The notes below the pieces were generated by a model, which saw only the letters and a program-made list of their open reading frames with translations, had not been told where the DNA came from and did not search any database. From an uncultured Bacteroidales bacterium (GTDB lineage: Bacteria; Bacteroidota; Bacteroidia; Bacteroidales; Muribaculaceae), in assembly GCA_947175585.1 (NCBI GenBank), contig CAMWNL010000022.1, forward strand, positions 1-10,197: a stretch of 10,197 nucleotides of DNA, written 5' to 3'. Every line of letters begins with the position of its first letter. The first letter of the stretch is position 1. Of this stretch, positions 1 to 5,436 are shown piece after piece. Position numbers and translations under genes: made by a program.

Positions 1-674
1 CTGTCTATACTACCGAAAACATCGGTCACTACGGACTCGGTTTCGACTACTACACTCACTTCACTTCGCCGATACGCCGCTACCCCGATATGATGGTTCA
101 CCGTCTGCTCGACCGTTATCTCAACGGCGGCCGCAGCGTCAACGTCGAGAAACTCGAAGACGAGTGCAAGCACTCATCAAACATGGAGCAGCTCGCCGCC
201 AACGCCGAACGCGCATCAATCAAATACAAGCAGGTCGAATTTATGAATGACCATCTCGGCGAAGTTTACGACGGCGTCATCTCAGGAGTCACCGAGTGGG
301 GCCTATATGTCGAGCTCGACGAAAACAAGTGTGAGGGCCTCGTGCCTGTCCGCGATCTCGCCGATGACTATTATGACTATGACGAGAAGAACTACAGCCT
401 CGTAGGCCGTCGTAACGGCAATCGCTATCGCCTCGGCGACAAGGTCAAAGTACAGGTTGCCCGTGCCAACCTCGACAAAAAGCAGCTTGACTTCGTGCTT
501 GTCGATGAGAAAAATCCGCCTCGCTCGCTTGCCACTCTCGCCGCCCCGTCTGTAGCAGAGGTAATGAGATCATCAGGCAAAGGGAGCAAATCAAAGCGAC
601 AGTCACGCGGCAAGGGCTCGTCATCAAAATCCAAATCATCAAAAGGCGGAAAACAGTCGCGTCGTAAAAAATGA
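1..674 (+). CDS. rnr: Ribonuclease R, C-terminal part (5' end outside window)
   Basis: This is the 3' part of an RNase R/RNase II family 3'-5' exoribonuclease, which degrades structured RNA in the cytoplasm. The reading frame is open from base 3. The start of the window encodes the end of the RNB catalytic domain, including the family signature [12 protein letters not shown] (about bases 57-92). A spacer follows, then an S1 RNA-binding domain from about base 258 ([20 protein letters not shown]) to about base 507. The protein ends in a Lys/Ser/Arg/Gly-rich basic tail of some 35 residues, common in RNase R and probably aiding RNA binding. The stop TGA shares four bases (ATGA) with the folB start, so the two genes are probably translationally coupled. 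The N-terminal cold-shock domains and most of RNB lie upstream and cannot be judged. Confidence 0.92.
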   Translation, partial: VYTTENIGHYGLGFDYYTHFTSPIRRYPDMMVHRLLDRYLNGGRSVNVEKLEDECKHSSNMEQLAANAERASIKYKQVEFMNDHLGEVYDGVISGVTEWGLYVELDENKCEGLVPVRDLADDYYDYDEKNYSLVGRRNGNRYRLGDKVKVQVARANLDKKQLDFVLVDEKNPPRSLATLAAPSVAEVMRSSGKGSKSKRQSRGKGSSSKSKSSKGGKQSRRKK

Positions 675-1027
675 AAGCTACCATAGAGATTGAAGGCCTG
701 CGTGTGTGGGCTCGCCACGGTGTGTTTGACCAGGAACGCACCGTCGGCAATCTTTTTGAGGTGTCGCTATCGCTTGTCTATCCTCCGGCACTGCTGGCCG
801 TGAAGACAGACTGTGTCGACGACACGCTCAATTATGCCAGAGCAATCGAGATAGTAAAATGTGTGATGTCAGAGCCGTCGGCGCTCATCGAGCATGTCGC
901 CGGGCGCATCCACACTGCCCTGACTGAAGCTTATCCAGAAATCGAATCGGGTCGCATCACCGTCATCAAACCCGCCCCACCGGTTTCCGCCGAACTCTCC
1001 TCGGCTCGATTCACTCTCGAATTTTAA
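671..1027 (+). CDS. folB: Dihydroneopterin aldolase
   Basis: This is a 118-residue protein, the usual length for FolB, which converts 7,8-dihydroneopterin to 6-hydroxymethyl-7,8-dihydropterin and glycolaldehyde in folate synthesis. Expected active-site positions are visible: Glu22 in HGVFDQER, Tyr55 in LNYARAIE, Glu74 in LIEHVAGRI and Lys100 in ITVIKPAPP. These correspond to the Glu, Tyr, Glu and Lys described for the Staphylococcus aureus enzyme. The ATG overlaps the RNase R stop as ATGA, and no other folate gene is present in the window. The gene ends 12 bases before a strong intrinsic terminator, so the RNase R-folB transcript should stop here. Identification is firm; a side activity on the triphosphate form or as an epimerase cannot be read from sequence. 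Confidence 0.93.
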   Translation: MKATIEIEGLRVWARHGVFDQERTVGNLFEVSLSLVYPPALLAVKTDCVDDTLNYARAIEIVKCVMSEPSALIEHVAGRIHTALTEAYPEIESGRITVIKPAPPVSAELSSARFTLEF

Positions 1028-1039
1028 ATCTACCTTATA

Positions 1040-1087
1040 AAAGCATAAAAGCGAAACCCTTCGTCAAGGATTTCGCTTTTATGCTTT
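1040..1087. terminator. Bidirectional intrinsic terminator between folB and rpmE2
   Basis: There is a perfect 17-bp inverted repeat, 1040-1056 with 1071-1087 (left arm AAAGCATAAAAGCGAAA). The 14-nt loop can add a small CCTT/AAGG helix. On the plus strand the stem ends in a T-run (1085-1090). It lies between two convergent genes, folB ending at 1027 and rpmE2 ending at 1106, and the A-rich left arm gives T residues on the minus strand, so it probably ends both transcripts. The minus-strand T-run is poorer. Confidence 0.87.
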
Positions 1088-1105
1088 TTTGATGTGAAGT
1101 CTCGA

Positions 1106-1360
1106 TTACTTCTTGTTGCGGTTGCCATAACGGCTCATGAACTTGTCGACGCGACCGGCGGTATCGACGAGTTTCTGCTTGCCGGTGAAGAAGGGGTGAG
1201 AAGAGCTTGTGATTTCAAGCTTCACCAGAGGATAAGTTGTGCCATCGATTTCGATAGTTTCCTTGGTGGCGATTGTCGAACGAGTGATGAACACTTCTTC
1301 GTTTGACATATCCTTGAATGCTACTTCACGATAATTTGAAGGGTGAATGTCTTTTTTCAT
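1106..1360 (-). CDS. rpmE2: 50S ribosomal protein L31, type B
   Basis: This is an 84-residue L31 of the type B (YkgM-like) class, a protein of the large ribosomal subunit at the subunit interface. Typical features are the start [17 protein letters not shown], the segment [12 protein letters not shown] and the end VDKFMSRYG. There is no cysteine, so this is the zinc-independent (C-minus) form; type A L31 carries a Cys zinc ribbon. The ATG at 1360 is preceded by an A-rich stretch without Shine-Dalgarno, normal for Bacteroidetes. It is a single-gene transcript with a promoter at 1434-1464 and a leader of roughly 65 nt containing a hairpin. Identity is very secure. Confidence 0.96.
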   Translation of the reverse strand: MKKDIHPSNYREVAFKDMSNEEVFITRSTIATKETIEIDGTTYPLVKLEITSSSHPFFTGKQKLVDTAGRVDKFMSRYGNRNKK

Positions 1361-1396
1361 TTTTGTATGCTACTTTTTGTTGATCAACTTTTTTGT

Positions 1397-1420
1397 TTTC
1401 TCGCTGGTAAGGCGGAGAAA
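1397..1420 (-). promoter_or_regulatory. Hairpin in the rpmE2 5' leader
   Basis: Read on the minus strand, 1420-1397 forms an 8-bp stem, TTTCTC(C)GC pairing with GCGAGAAA, with one bulged C and a 7-nt loop CTTACCA. It lies between the predicted transcription start (about 1427) and the ATG (1360). Many ribosomal protein mRNAs carry leaders that bind the protein for feedback control. That role here is inference from position alone. Confidence 0.35.
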
Positions 1421-1433
1421 TCGTAATGGCTTG

Positions 1434-1464
1434 CAAATTTAGGCATTATTATTAATGTGGCAAA
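1434..1464 (-). promoter_or_regulatory. Bacteroidetes-type promoter for rpmE2
   Basis: On the minus strand a -7 box TAAATTTG (1441-1434) matches TAnnTTTG exactly. A -33 box TTTG (1464-1461) sits 19 nt upstream. This is the layout recognised by the Bacteroidetes primary sigma factor. The predicted start is about 1427. Confidence 0.62.
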
Positions 1465-1481
1465 ACTTTCGTCAAAAAATC

Positions 1482-1513
1482 TTCGCTAAATTCGCCGTAA
1501 AGCCTTAATTTTG
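1482..1513 (+). promoter_or_regulatory. Probable promoter for ssb
   Basis: A -7 box TAATTTTG (1506-1513) fits TAnnTTTG. The upstream element is weaker, TTCG at 1482-1485 with a 20-nt spacer. It points toward ssb (ATG at 1550), back to back with the rpmE2 promoter. Confidence 0.45.
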
Positions 1514-1549
1514 CACTCGTCAATTCTAACCACAAGCTCTTGCAGACAG

Positions 1550-1873
1550 ATGAATAAGGTAATATTAATGGGTAATGTCGGCGCTGATCCGCAGTTGCGA
1601 TATGTAGAGCGCCGTCCCGTCGCTTCGTTCTCACTCGCTACCAACGAGCCGGCGCGACGCGCTGAAAACGGTGCCGAAATACCCGAGCGCACCGAGTGGC
1701 ACAATATAGTTATGACCGACGCCGCAGCCGAGTTTGCCGAGAAATATATCCGTAAAGGCACACGCATGCTGATCGAAGGCACTCTGCGCACCCGGTTCTG
1801 GGAGGATCGCACGGCGATAAAACGCTCGGTCACCGAAATATATGTCATCTCCTTTGAGCTTTTAGGGCGATAA
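1550..1873 (+). CDS. ssb: Single-stranded DNA-binding protein, short form without acidic tail
   Basis: This is a 107-residue OB-fold protein of the SSB family, which coats single-stranded DNA in replication, repair and recombination. The N-terminus MNKVILMGNVGADPQLRY is the classic SSB start, followed by VASFSLATNE and TEWHNIV (about residue 50), then KYIRKGTRMLIEGTLRTR. The gene stops right after the OB fold (FELLGR). There is no disordered linker or acidic DDDIPF-type tail, the part that recruits partner proteins in canonical SSB. A second, full-length SSB elsewhere in the genome is therefore likely. The start at 1550 was chosen because it gives the family N-terminus; an in-frame TTG at 1511 adds 13 unrelated residues and lies inside the predicted -7 box. 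Confidence 0.9.
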   Translation: MNKVILMGNVGADPQLRYVERRPVASFSLATNEPARRAENGAEIPERTEWHNIVMTDAAAEFAEKYIRKGTRMLIEGTLRTRFWEDRTAIKRSVTEIYVISFELLGR

Positions 1874-1885
1874 CTACCGCCCTAA
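1862..1885 (+). terminator. Hairpin over the ssb stop codon
   Basis: A perfect 8-bp inverted repeat, TTAGGGCG (1862-1869) with CGCCCTAA (1878-1885), has an 8-nt loop that contains the ssb TAA stop (1871-1873). No clear T-run follows, so it may be a weak terminator or simply protect the 3' end of the transcript. Confidence 0.4.
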
Positions 1886-1936
1886 CCTACAATTTATCTA
1901 AAAAAACGCCATCTGCCTTATTTTTATTACCAAATT

Positions 1937-1968
1937 TTTGCATATAAAGACTCAATTGTCTATATTTG
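1937..1968 (+). promoter_or_regulatory. Bacteroidetes-type promoter upstream of the accessory stretch
   Basis: A -33 TTTG (1937-1940) and a -7 TATATTTG (1961-1968) are separated by 20 nt, an exact match to the TTTG-N19/20-TAnnTTTG pattern. Transcription would begin near 1975, reading the small ORF at 1997 and possibly the Imm26-like gene at 2233. Confidence 0.6.
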
Positions 1969-1996
1969 CAAAATATCTCATCATATTTATAATCTT

Positions 1997-2104
1997 ATGA
2001 CAAAACTACCTCAAATCTTATTTGCCATGTATGATGCGTTTAGAAATGGTACGCTTTACAATCTCCCCCATACAGAAATTTCTGTTTATGTCTTTATGTC
2101 TTAA
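1997..2104 (+). CDS. Possible 35-residue ORF, no known function
   Basis: This ATG-started ORF of 35 codons (MTKLPQILFAMYDAFRNGTL at the N-terminus) lies about 20 nt after a well-formed promoter, which is the main reason to list it. I recognise no family. Its last codons run into the direct repeat at 2064-2110, and the sequence is AT-rich, so it may be a chance ORF or a decayed gene. No Shine-Dalgarno is visible, which says little in this phylum. Confidence 0.22.
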   Translation: MTKLPQILFAMYDAFRNGTLYNLPHTEISVYVFMS

Positions 2105-2110
2105 AATAAG
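2064..2110 (+). repeat. Imperfect direct repeat, left copy
   Basis: Shared elements, in order, with the copy at 3053-3100: CTCCCC, then TCTGTTT (2081-2087), then an identical 12-mer TGTCTTTATGTC (2089-2100), then TAAAATAA (2102-2109). The right copy has four extra bases before the last element. The two copies bracket the Imm26-like gene about 1 kb apart. Confidence 0.5.
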
Positions 2111-2232
2111 GAAGGCTTCTTCTACAATTATTATACCCGGTATATCCTATTAACCACAGATAAATCAATATACAATTGACTGCAATCCAAAGCATTGAAT
2201 AAAATATAATATAAAATTTTAATAGAATATTT

Positions 2233-3012
2233 ATGGCAAAAAGAATTGTAACAAAGATAGGAGACATTTTCTGCGTGGAGATAGATGGCAATAGAAAGTC
2301 CTATTTCCAGTATATCGCAAATGATATGAGTATGTTAAACAGCTCGGTTATACGCGTATTCAAGACTAATTATTCGATTGATACCAATCCCAAGATAGAG
2401 CAAATAGTCAATGATGGCATCGCCTTTTATGCCCACACCGTTTTGAAAGCAGGAATTCAGCACAATGCTTGGTACAAAATTGGGACATCAAAAGAAACTG
2501 ATGAAGAGACAGCTGCGAATGTTATCTTCGCCTTCGCTTCAATTAGTGATATATATTCCCCAAATTTTGAAGCGCCAAAAGATCCATTATCCAACTGGTA
2601 CATTTGGAAAATTAACACAGACTTAATCAGTGTCGGAAAGCTGCCAAAAGAATTTTGGAACATTGCTGAACCTGGTGGAGTGTATTCTTATATGGAAATT
2701 GTTTCGCGTATTAAATCAGGCTATTACGGTTATACAAGAATTGAATATGATGTATTAAAGCGGAAGCCTTTGCCGGATGTAGATAGCTATATTAAGGTGG
2801 TTGGTGAAAACGAGACAAGCTACTATCAGTTTAAAGGACAATATGCAGTAAAGGAACTGATAGTCTCGGCTTCAGATTCAACAAAGTTAACCACCGACAG
2901 ACCTGAGGCTAACGGATATGAGCTCCGTAAAGCTGAATTTGGTGAGACAAACTGGCACTATAATAATTTCATTTCTCAGGAAGAATTTGAGGACGCCTGG
3001 CGCTCATACTAA
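2233..3012 (+). CDS. Imm26-like hypothetical protein (possible orphan immunity protein)
   Basis: This is a 259-residue cytoplasmic-looking protein with no signal peptide or membrane segment. The N-terminal part, KIGDIFCVEIDGNRKSYFQYI (from residue 8) followed by LNSSVIRVFKTNYSID, resembles from memory Bacteroidales proteins annotated as immunity protein 26, a predicted antidote family in polymorphic toxin systems. That is a resemblance, not a search result. The C-terminal half (SGYYGYTRIEYD, then DSYIKVVGENETSYYQF) is beta-rich and aromatic and I do not recognise it. No toxin gene adjoins it, so if it is an immunity gene it is an orphan. The gene is much more AT-rich than ssb or pheA and is flanked by a direct repeat, both hints of acquisition. 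The ATG at 2233 follows an A/T-only leader. Confidence 0.55.
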   Translation: MAKRIVTKIGDIFCVEIDGNRKSYFQYIANDMSMLNSSVIRVFKTNYSIDTNPKIEQIVNDGIAFYAHTVLKAGIQHNAWYKIGTSKETDEETAANVIFAFASISDIYSPNFEAPKDPLSNWYIWKINTDLISVGKLPKEFWNIAEPGGVYSYMEIVSRIKSGYYGYTRIEYDVLKRKPLPDVDSYIKVVGENETSYYQFKGQYAVKELIVSASDSTKLTTDRPEANGYELRKAEFGETNWHYNNFISQEEFEDAWRSY

Positions 3013-3052
3013 TTCAGCGATACATATCTCAAGCCTCCATCCCCAAAACCAC

Positions 3053-3100
3053 TCCCCAAAAAAATCTGTTTTTTTGTCTTTATGTCGTCATAAAATAAAG
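3053..3100 (+). repeat. Imperfect direct repeat, right copy
   Basis: This is the partner of the repeat at 2064-2110: CTCCCC at 3052-3057, TCTGTTT at 3065-3071, TGTCTTTATGTC at 3075-3086 and TAAAATAA at 3091-3098. Within it AAAAAAA-TCTG-TTTTTTT (3058-3075) and TTTATG-TCGT-CATAAA (3079-3094) can fold as weak hairpins, so it could also end transcription of the Imm26-like gene. Confidence 0.5.
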
Positions 3101-3160
3101 AGGACGAAACTACGATTTTACTTAAAACCGCGATATTTTTAATAAAAATTGTTGAGATTG

Positions 3161-3191
3161 TTGCGTATTTAAAAATGAAGTTGTAGCTTTG
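3161..3191 (+). promoter_or_regulatory. Promoter of the aromatic amino acid operon
   Basis: A -7 box TAGCTTTG (3184-3191) matches TAnnTTTG, with TTG at 3161-3163 and a 20-nt spacer. The predicted start, near 3198, places the leader-peptide ATG (3212) about 14 nt into the transcript and leaves about 185 nt of leader before pheA. Confidence 0.6.
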
Positions 3192-3211
3192 CGGCATAAA
3201 TCACAATAATT

Positions 3212-3283
3212 ATGACACGATTTTACGCATATTATTATTCCTTTTATTTCTATCGCAAGATTAGGAACGGGATTATCGCGTGA
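3212..3283 (+). CDS. Phe/Tyr-rich attenuation leader peptide
   Basis: This is a 23-codon ORF, too short for routine gene callers. Residues 4-14 read FYAYYYSFYFY, so 9 of 11 are Phe or Tyr (3 Phe, 6 Tyr in the whole peptide); the rest is basic and plain (RKIRNGIIA). It starts just after a predicted promoter and lies upstream of a terminator that precedes the Phe/Tyr synthesis operon. This is what a ribosome-mediated attenuator needs: low charged tRNA-Phe or tRNA-Tyr stalls the ribosome in the aromatic run. Codons 18-21 double as the left arm of an antiterminator. Its product probably has no function of its own. No Shine-Dalgarno is seen. Confidence 0.87.
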   Translation: MTRFYAYYYSFYFYRKIRNGIIA

Positions 3284-3345
3284 ATGGTCAGAAGACAAAA
3301 CGATAAAATTAATAAATCAAACAACAATATAAATCAATCCCGTTC
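3265..3345 (+). promoter_or_regulatory. Antiterminator helix of the Phe/Tyr attenuator
   Basis: GAACGGGATT (3265-3274) is perfectly complementary over 10 bp to AATCCCGTTC (3336-3345), which is also the left arm of the terminator. The two helices cannot coexist. The left arm begins 11 nt after the last Tyr codon (3251-3253). A ribosome stalled in the aromatic run should therefore leave it free, while one that reaches the stop codon (3281-3283) would cover it and let the terminator form. Confidence 0.78.
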
Positions 3346-3378
3346 ATCACACAACTGATGACGGGATTTATTTTTTTT
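3336..3378 (+). terminator. Attenuator terminator before pheA
   Basis: AATCCCGTTCATCA (3336-3349) pairs with TGATGACGGGATT (3356-3368), giving 13 bp with one bulged T and a CACAAC loop. It is followed by TA and a run of eight T (3371-3378). The T-run ends three bases before the pheA ATG at 3382. It is a typical intrinsic terminator in the place where it would gate the whole operon. Confidence 0.87.
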
Positions 3379-3381
3379 AAC

Positions 3382-4236
3382 ATGGACAAGCTAAAAGTGA
3401 CCATCCAAGGTGTGGCCGGATGTTTCCACGACGCCGCAGCGAGAGAATACTTCGCCGGGCAAGACATAGAGACTGTGCCGTTTGACACGTTCCACGACAT
3501 GTTTGACGCCCTTGAGGGCGACGCCTCGCTCGTCGGTATCGTGGCGATTGAGAACACCATCGCCGGCAGCCTGCTGCAGAACCATGAGATGCTGCGCCGG
3601 AGCAAGCTGCGCATCATCGGCGAGCATAAAAAACGCATATCCCACGTTCTCGCCGCCCTGCCCGGGCAGTCTATCGACGAACTGTCAGAGGTCAATTCCC
3701 ACCCGATGGCGCTGATGCAGTGTGAGCAGTATCTGCGCCGCCACCCTAATCTGAAGATGATCGAGCGCTTTGACACAGCCGGTAGCGCCAAAGAAATCGC
3801 CGAACAGCATCTCACCGGTCACGCAGCCGTCTGCGGCGACTACGCCGCCAGGCTCTACGGTCTCGAAATACTCGAAAGCGGCATCGAGACCAACCGCCGT
3901 AACTTCACCCGTTTTCTTATCGTGGCCAATCCGCTGCTTGCGTCTGAGATAGGCCCGTCGGAAAAGGAGGTCAACAAGGCTTCAATCGTCTTCACCCTGC
4001 CCCACACCGGCGGCGCTCTGTCCAAGGTGCTGACCATCCTGTCGTTCTACGATATGAATCTGTCAAAAATCCAGTCTATGCCGATCATAGGCCGCGAATG
4101 GGAATATCGCTTTTACGTCGATCTGACCTTCGGGAGCATCGTGCGCTATCATCAGGCGATAGACGCCGTTAGACCGCTGACCAACGAACTGATGACCCTT
4201 GGCGAGTACGCCGAATTTAAAACCAATAATGACTGA
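3382..4236 (+). CDS. pheA: Prephenate dehydratase with C-terminal ACT domain
   Basis: This 284-residue monofunctional enzyme converts prephenate to phenylpyruvate, the committed step to phenylalanine. Catalytic-domain motifs include IENTIAGSL (residues 56-64), NSHPMALMQC (105-114) and the TRF motif at 176-178 (NFTRF). An ACT regulatory domain starts near residue 198. Its two Phe-binding motifs deviate from the consensus: GALV reads GALS (211-214) and ESRP reads QSMP (231-234). Phe feedback may therefore differ from classical enzymes, though this may simply be the form usual in the phylum. ATG 3382 gives the family N-terminus (MDKLKVTIQGVAGCFHDAAA). An in-frame ATG at 3358 lies inside the terminator stem and would translate its T-run. 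First gene of the operon, and overlaps the aminotransferase start. Confidence 0.95.
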   Translation: MDKLKVTIQGVAGCFHDAAAREYFAGQDIETVPFDTFHDMFDALEGDASLVGIVAIENTIAGSLLQNHEMLRRSKLRIIGEHKKRISHVLAALPGQSIDELSEVNSHPMALMQCEQYLRRHPNLKMIERFDTAGSAKEIAEQHLTGHAAVCGDYAARLYGLEILESGIETNRRNFTRFLIVANPLLASEIGPSEKEVNKASIVFTLPHTGGALSKVLTILSFYDMNLSKIQSMPIIGREWEYRFYVDLTFGSIVRYHQAIDAVRPLTNELMTLGEYAEFKTNND

Positions 4237-5422
4237 ACCCATGAATCAACCGAAAAAAATTGTGCCTGCCGACCGTGTCGAGGCAATCAAGGAATATTAC
4301 TTCTCACGAAAACTGCGCGAACTCGCCAGACTCAACGCCGAGGGAGCCGACATTATCTCACTCGGCATCGGTGGTCCTGATCGCGCACCGTCAGCCGAAG
4401 TGATCGCGACCATGCAGCGCGAGGTCGGCATCGAGTCAAACCACAGCTATCAGTCTCACAACGGCTTGCCCGAACTGCGCCGGGCTTTTGCAGACTGGTA
4501 TCAGCGAAAATACGGCGTGACGCTCAATCCTGACAACGAAATTCAACCCCTAATCGGTTCAAAAGAGGGCATACTCCATCTGTCGCTGACATTCCTCAAC
4601 CCGGGCGACGGTGTGCTTGTTCCTGACCCCGGTTATCCGACCTACAGCTCGGTCAGCCGCCTCGTCGGTGCCGAAATTTTCACCTATGATCTCACCGAGG
4701 AAGGCGGATGGCTGCCGGACTTCGACGCTCTCGAACGCCTGCCCCTCGACAAGATAAAACTTATGTGGGTCAACTATCCCCACATGCCGACAGGACGTCA
4801 GGCCACACGCGACACCTTCGAACGCCTGATTGATTTCGGTCGCCGTCACGGCATAGTCATCGCTCATGACAATCCCTACAGTTTTATACTCAACCGCGAG
4901 CCGCAGAGCATCCTTCAGGTCGAGGGTGCGATGGATGTGGCGATCGAATTAAATTCGCTCAGCAAGAGCCATAATATGGCCGGATGGCGTGTAGCGATGG
5001 CGGCTTCAAACCCGACATTCATCTCCTGGCTTCTCAAAGTCAAGAGTAATATTGACTCAGGCCAGTTCAAACCCGTGATGCTTGCCGCAACCGAAGCGCT
5101 TAAAGCCGACGACAGCTGGTATGACCAACTGTATGACGTCTACGCCGAGCGCCGCACAATCGCCGAAGACATCATGCGCGAACTCGGCTGCAGCTTCGAC
5201 GAACAGCAACGCGGCATGTTTCTCTGGGGACGCATCCCTGACGACGTGGAGTCAGGCGAGTGGCTCGCCGACGAACTTTTCTACAAGGCAAAAGTGTTTA
5301 TAACTCCGGGATTCATCTTCGGCCGCAACGGCGAGCGCTACGTGAGAATATCACTCTGCGCCAAACCCGAGAAACTGCGCGAATCTCTGAATCGCATCCG
5401 TCAATATAACAACAATAAGTAA
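4229..5422 (+). CDS. PLP-dependent class I/II aminotransferase, aromatic operon
   Basis: This is a 397-residue fold-type I aminotransferase. Visible features are the N-terminal LGIGGPD (about 45-51), the PLP-contacting DNPY (214-217), the Schiff-base Lys246 in SLSKSHNMAGWR, and the substrate-carboxylate Arg373 in VRISL. The usual NPTG motif reads NYPHMPTG (182-189), with Met where Asn is normal. Its place between prephenate dehydratase and DAHP synthase suggests transamination of phenylpyruvate and 4-hydroxyphenylpyruvate, or of prephenate. Sequence alone would equally allow an alanine- or DapL-like activity. ATG 4229 overlaps the pheA stop by 8 nt; ATG 4241, just after that stop, is an equally good start (393 residues). 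An upstream TTG at 4199 is unlikely. Confidence 0.9.
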   Translation: MTEPMNQPKKIVPADRVEAIKEYYFSRKLRELARLNAEGADIISLGIGGPDRAPSAEVIATMQREVGIESNHSYQSHNGLPELRRAFADWYQRKYGVTLNPDNEIQPLIGSKEGILHLSLTFLNPGDGVLVPDPGYPTYSSVSRLVGAEIFTYDLTEEGGWLPDFDALERLPLDKIKLMWVNYPHMPTGRQATRDTFERLIDFGRRHGIVIAHDNPYSFILNREPQSILQVEGAMDVAIELNSLSKSHNMAGWRVAMAASNPTFISWLLKVKSNIDSGQFKPVMLAATEALKADDSWYDQLYDVYAERRTIAEDIMRELGCSFDEQQRGMFLWGRIPDDVESGEWLADELFYKAKVFITPGFIFGRNGERYVRISLCAKPEKLRESLNRIRQYNNNK

Positions 5423-5436
5423 ATACATATATCATA

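Larger units (their letters stand above)
1874..2232. other. AT-rich intergenic stretch between ssb and the Imm26-like gene
   Basis: This stretch of about 360 bases has no firmly supported gene. It holds the right half of the ssb stop-codon hairpin, a good Bacteroidetes promoter (1937-1968), a possible 35-residue ORF (1997-2104), and one copy of a direct repeat (2064-2110). A 13-bp palindrome TATACCCGGTATA (2132-2144) could be an operator. Bases 2180-2232 are nearly all A/T and contain no clear promoter or ribosome binding site for the next gene. Confidence 0.6.

Noticed and set aside
1094..1306. 70-codon plus-strand ORF over the L31 gene
   Set aside because: It is antisense to a certain ribosomal protein gene and lies downstream of the terminator.
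2132..2144. Palindrome TATACCCGGTATA as a regulator binding site
   Set aside because: A single short palindrome without a partner regulator gene or second copy; too little to call an operator.
3273..3306. TTATCG/CGATAA helix as an anti-antiterminator of the attenuator
   Set aside because: It is only 6 bp, A/T-heavy, with a 22-nt loop; it might compete slightly with the antiterminator but is not convincing alone.
3358..3381. ATG at 3358 as the pheA start
   Set aside because: It lies in the terminator stem and would translate the T-run; the family N-terminus begins at 3382.
3309..3815. 168-codon minus-strand ORF opposite the attenuator and pheA
   Set aside because: It is antisense to a clearly coding gene, has no recognisable domain, and its Ser/Arg-rich composition is typical of a shadow frame.
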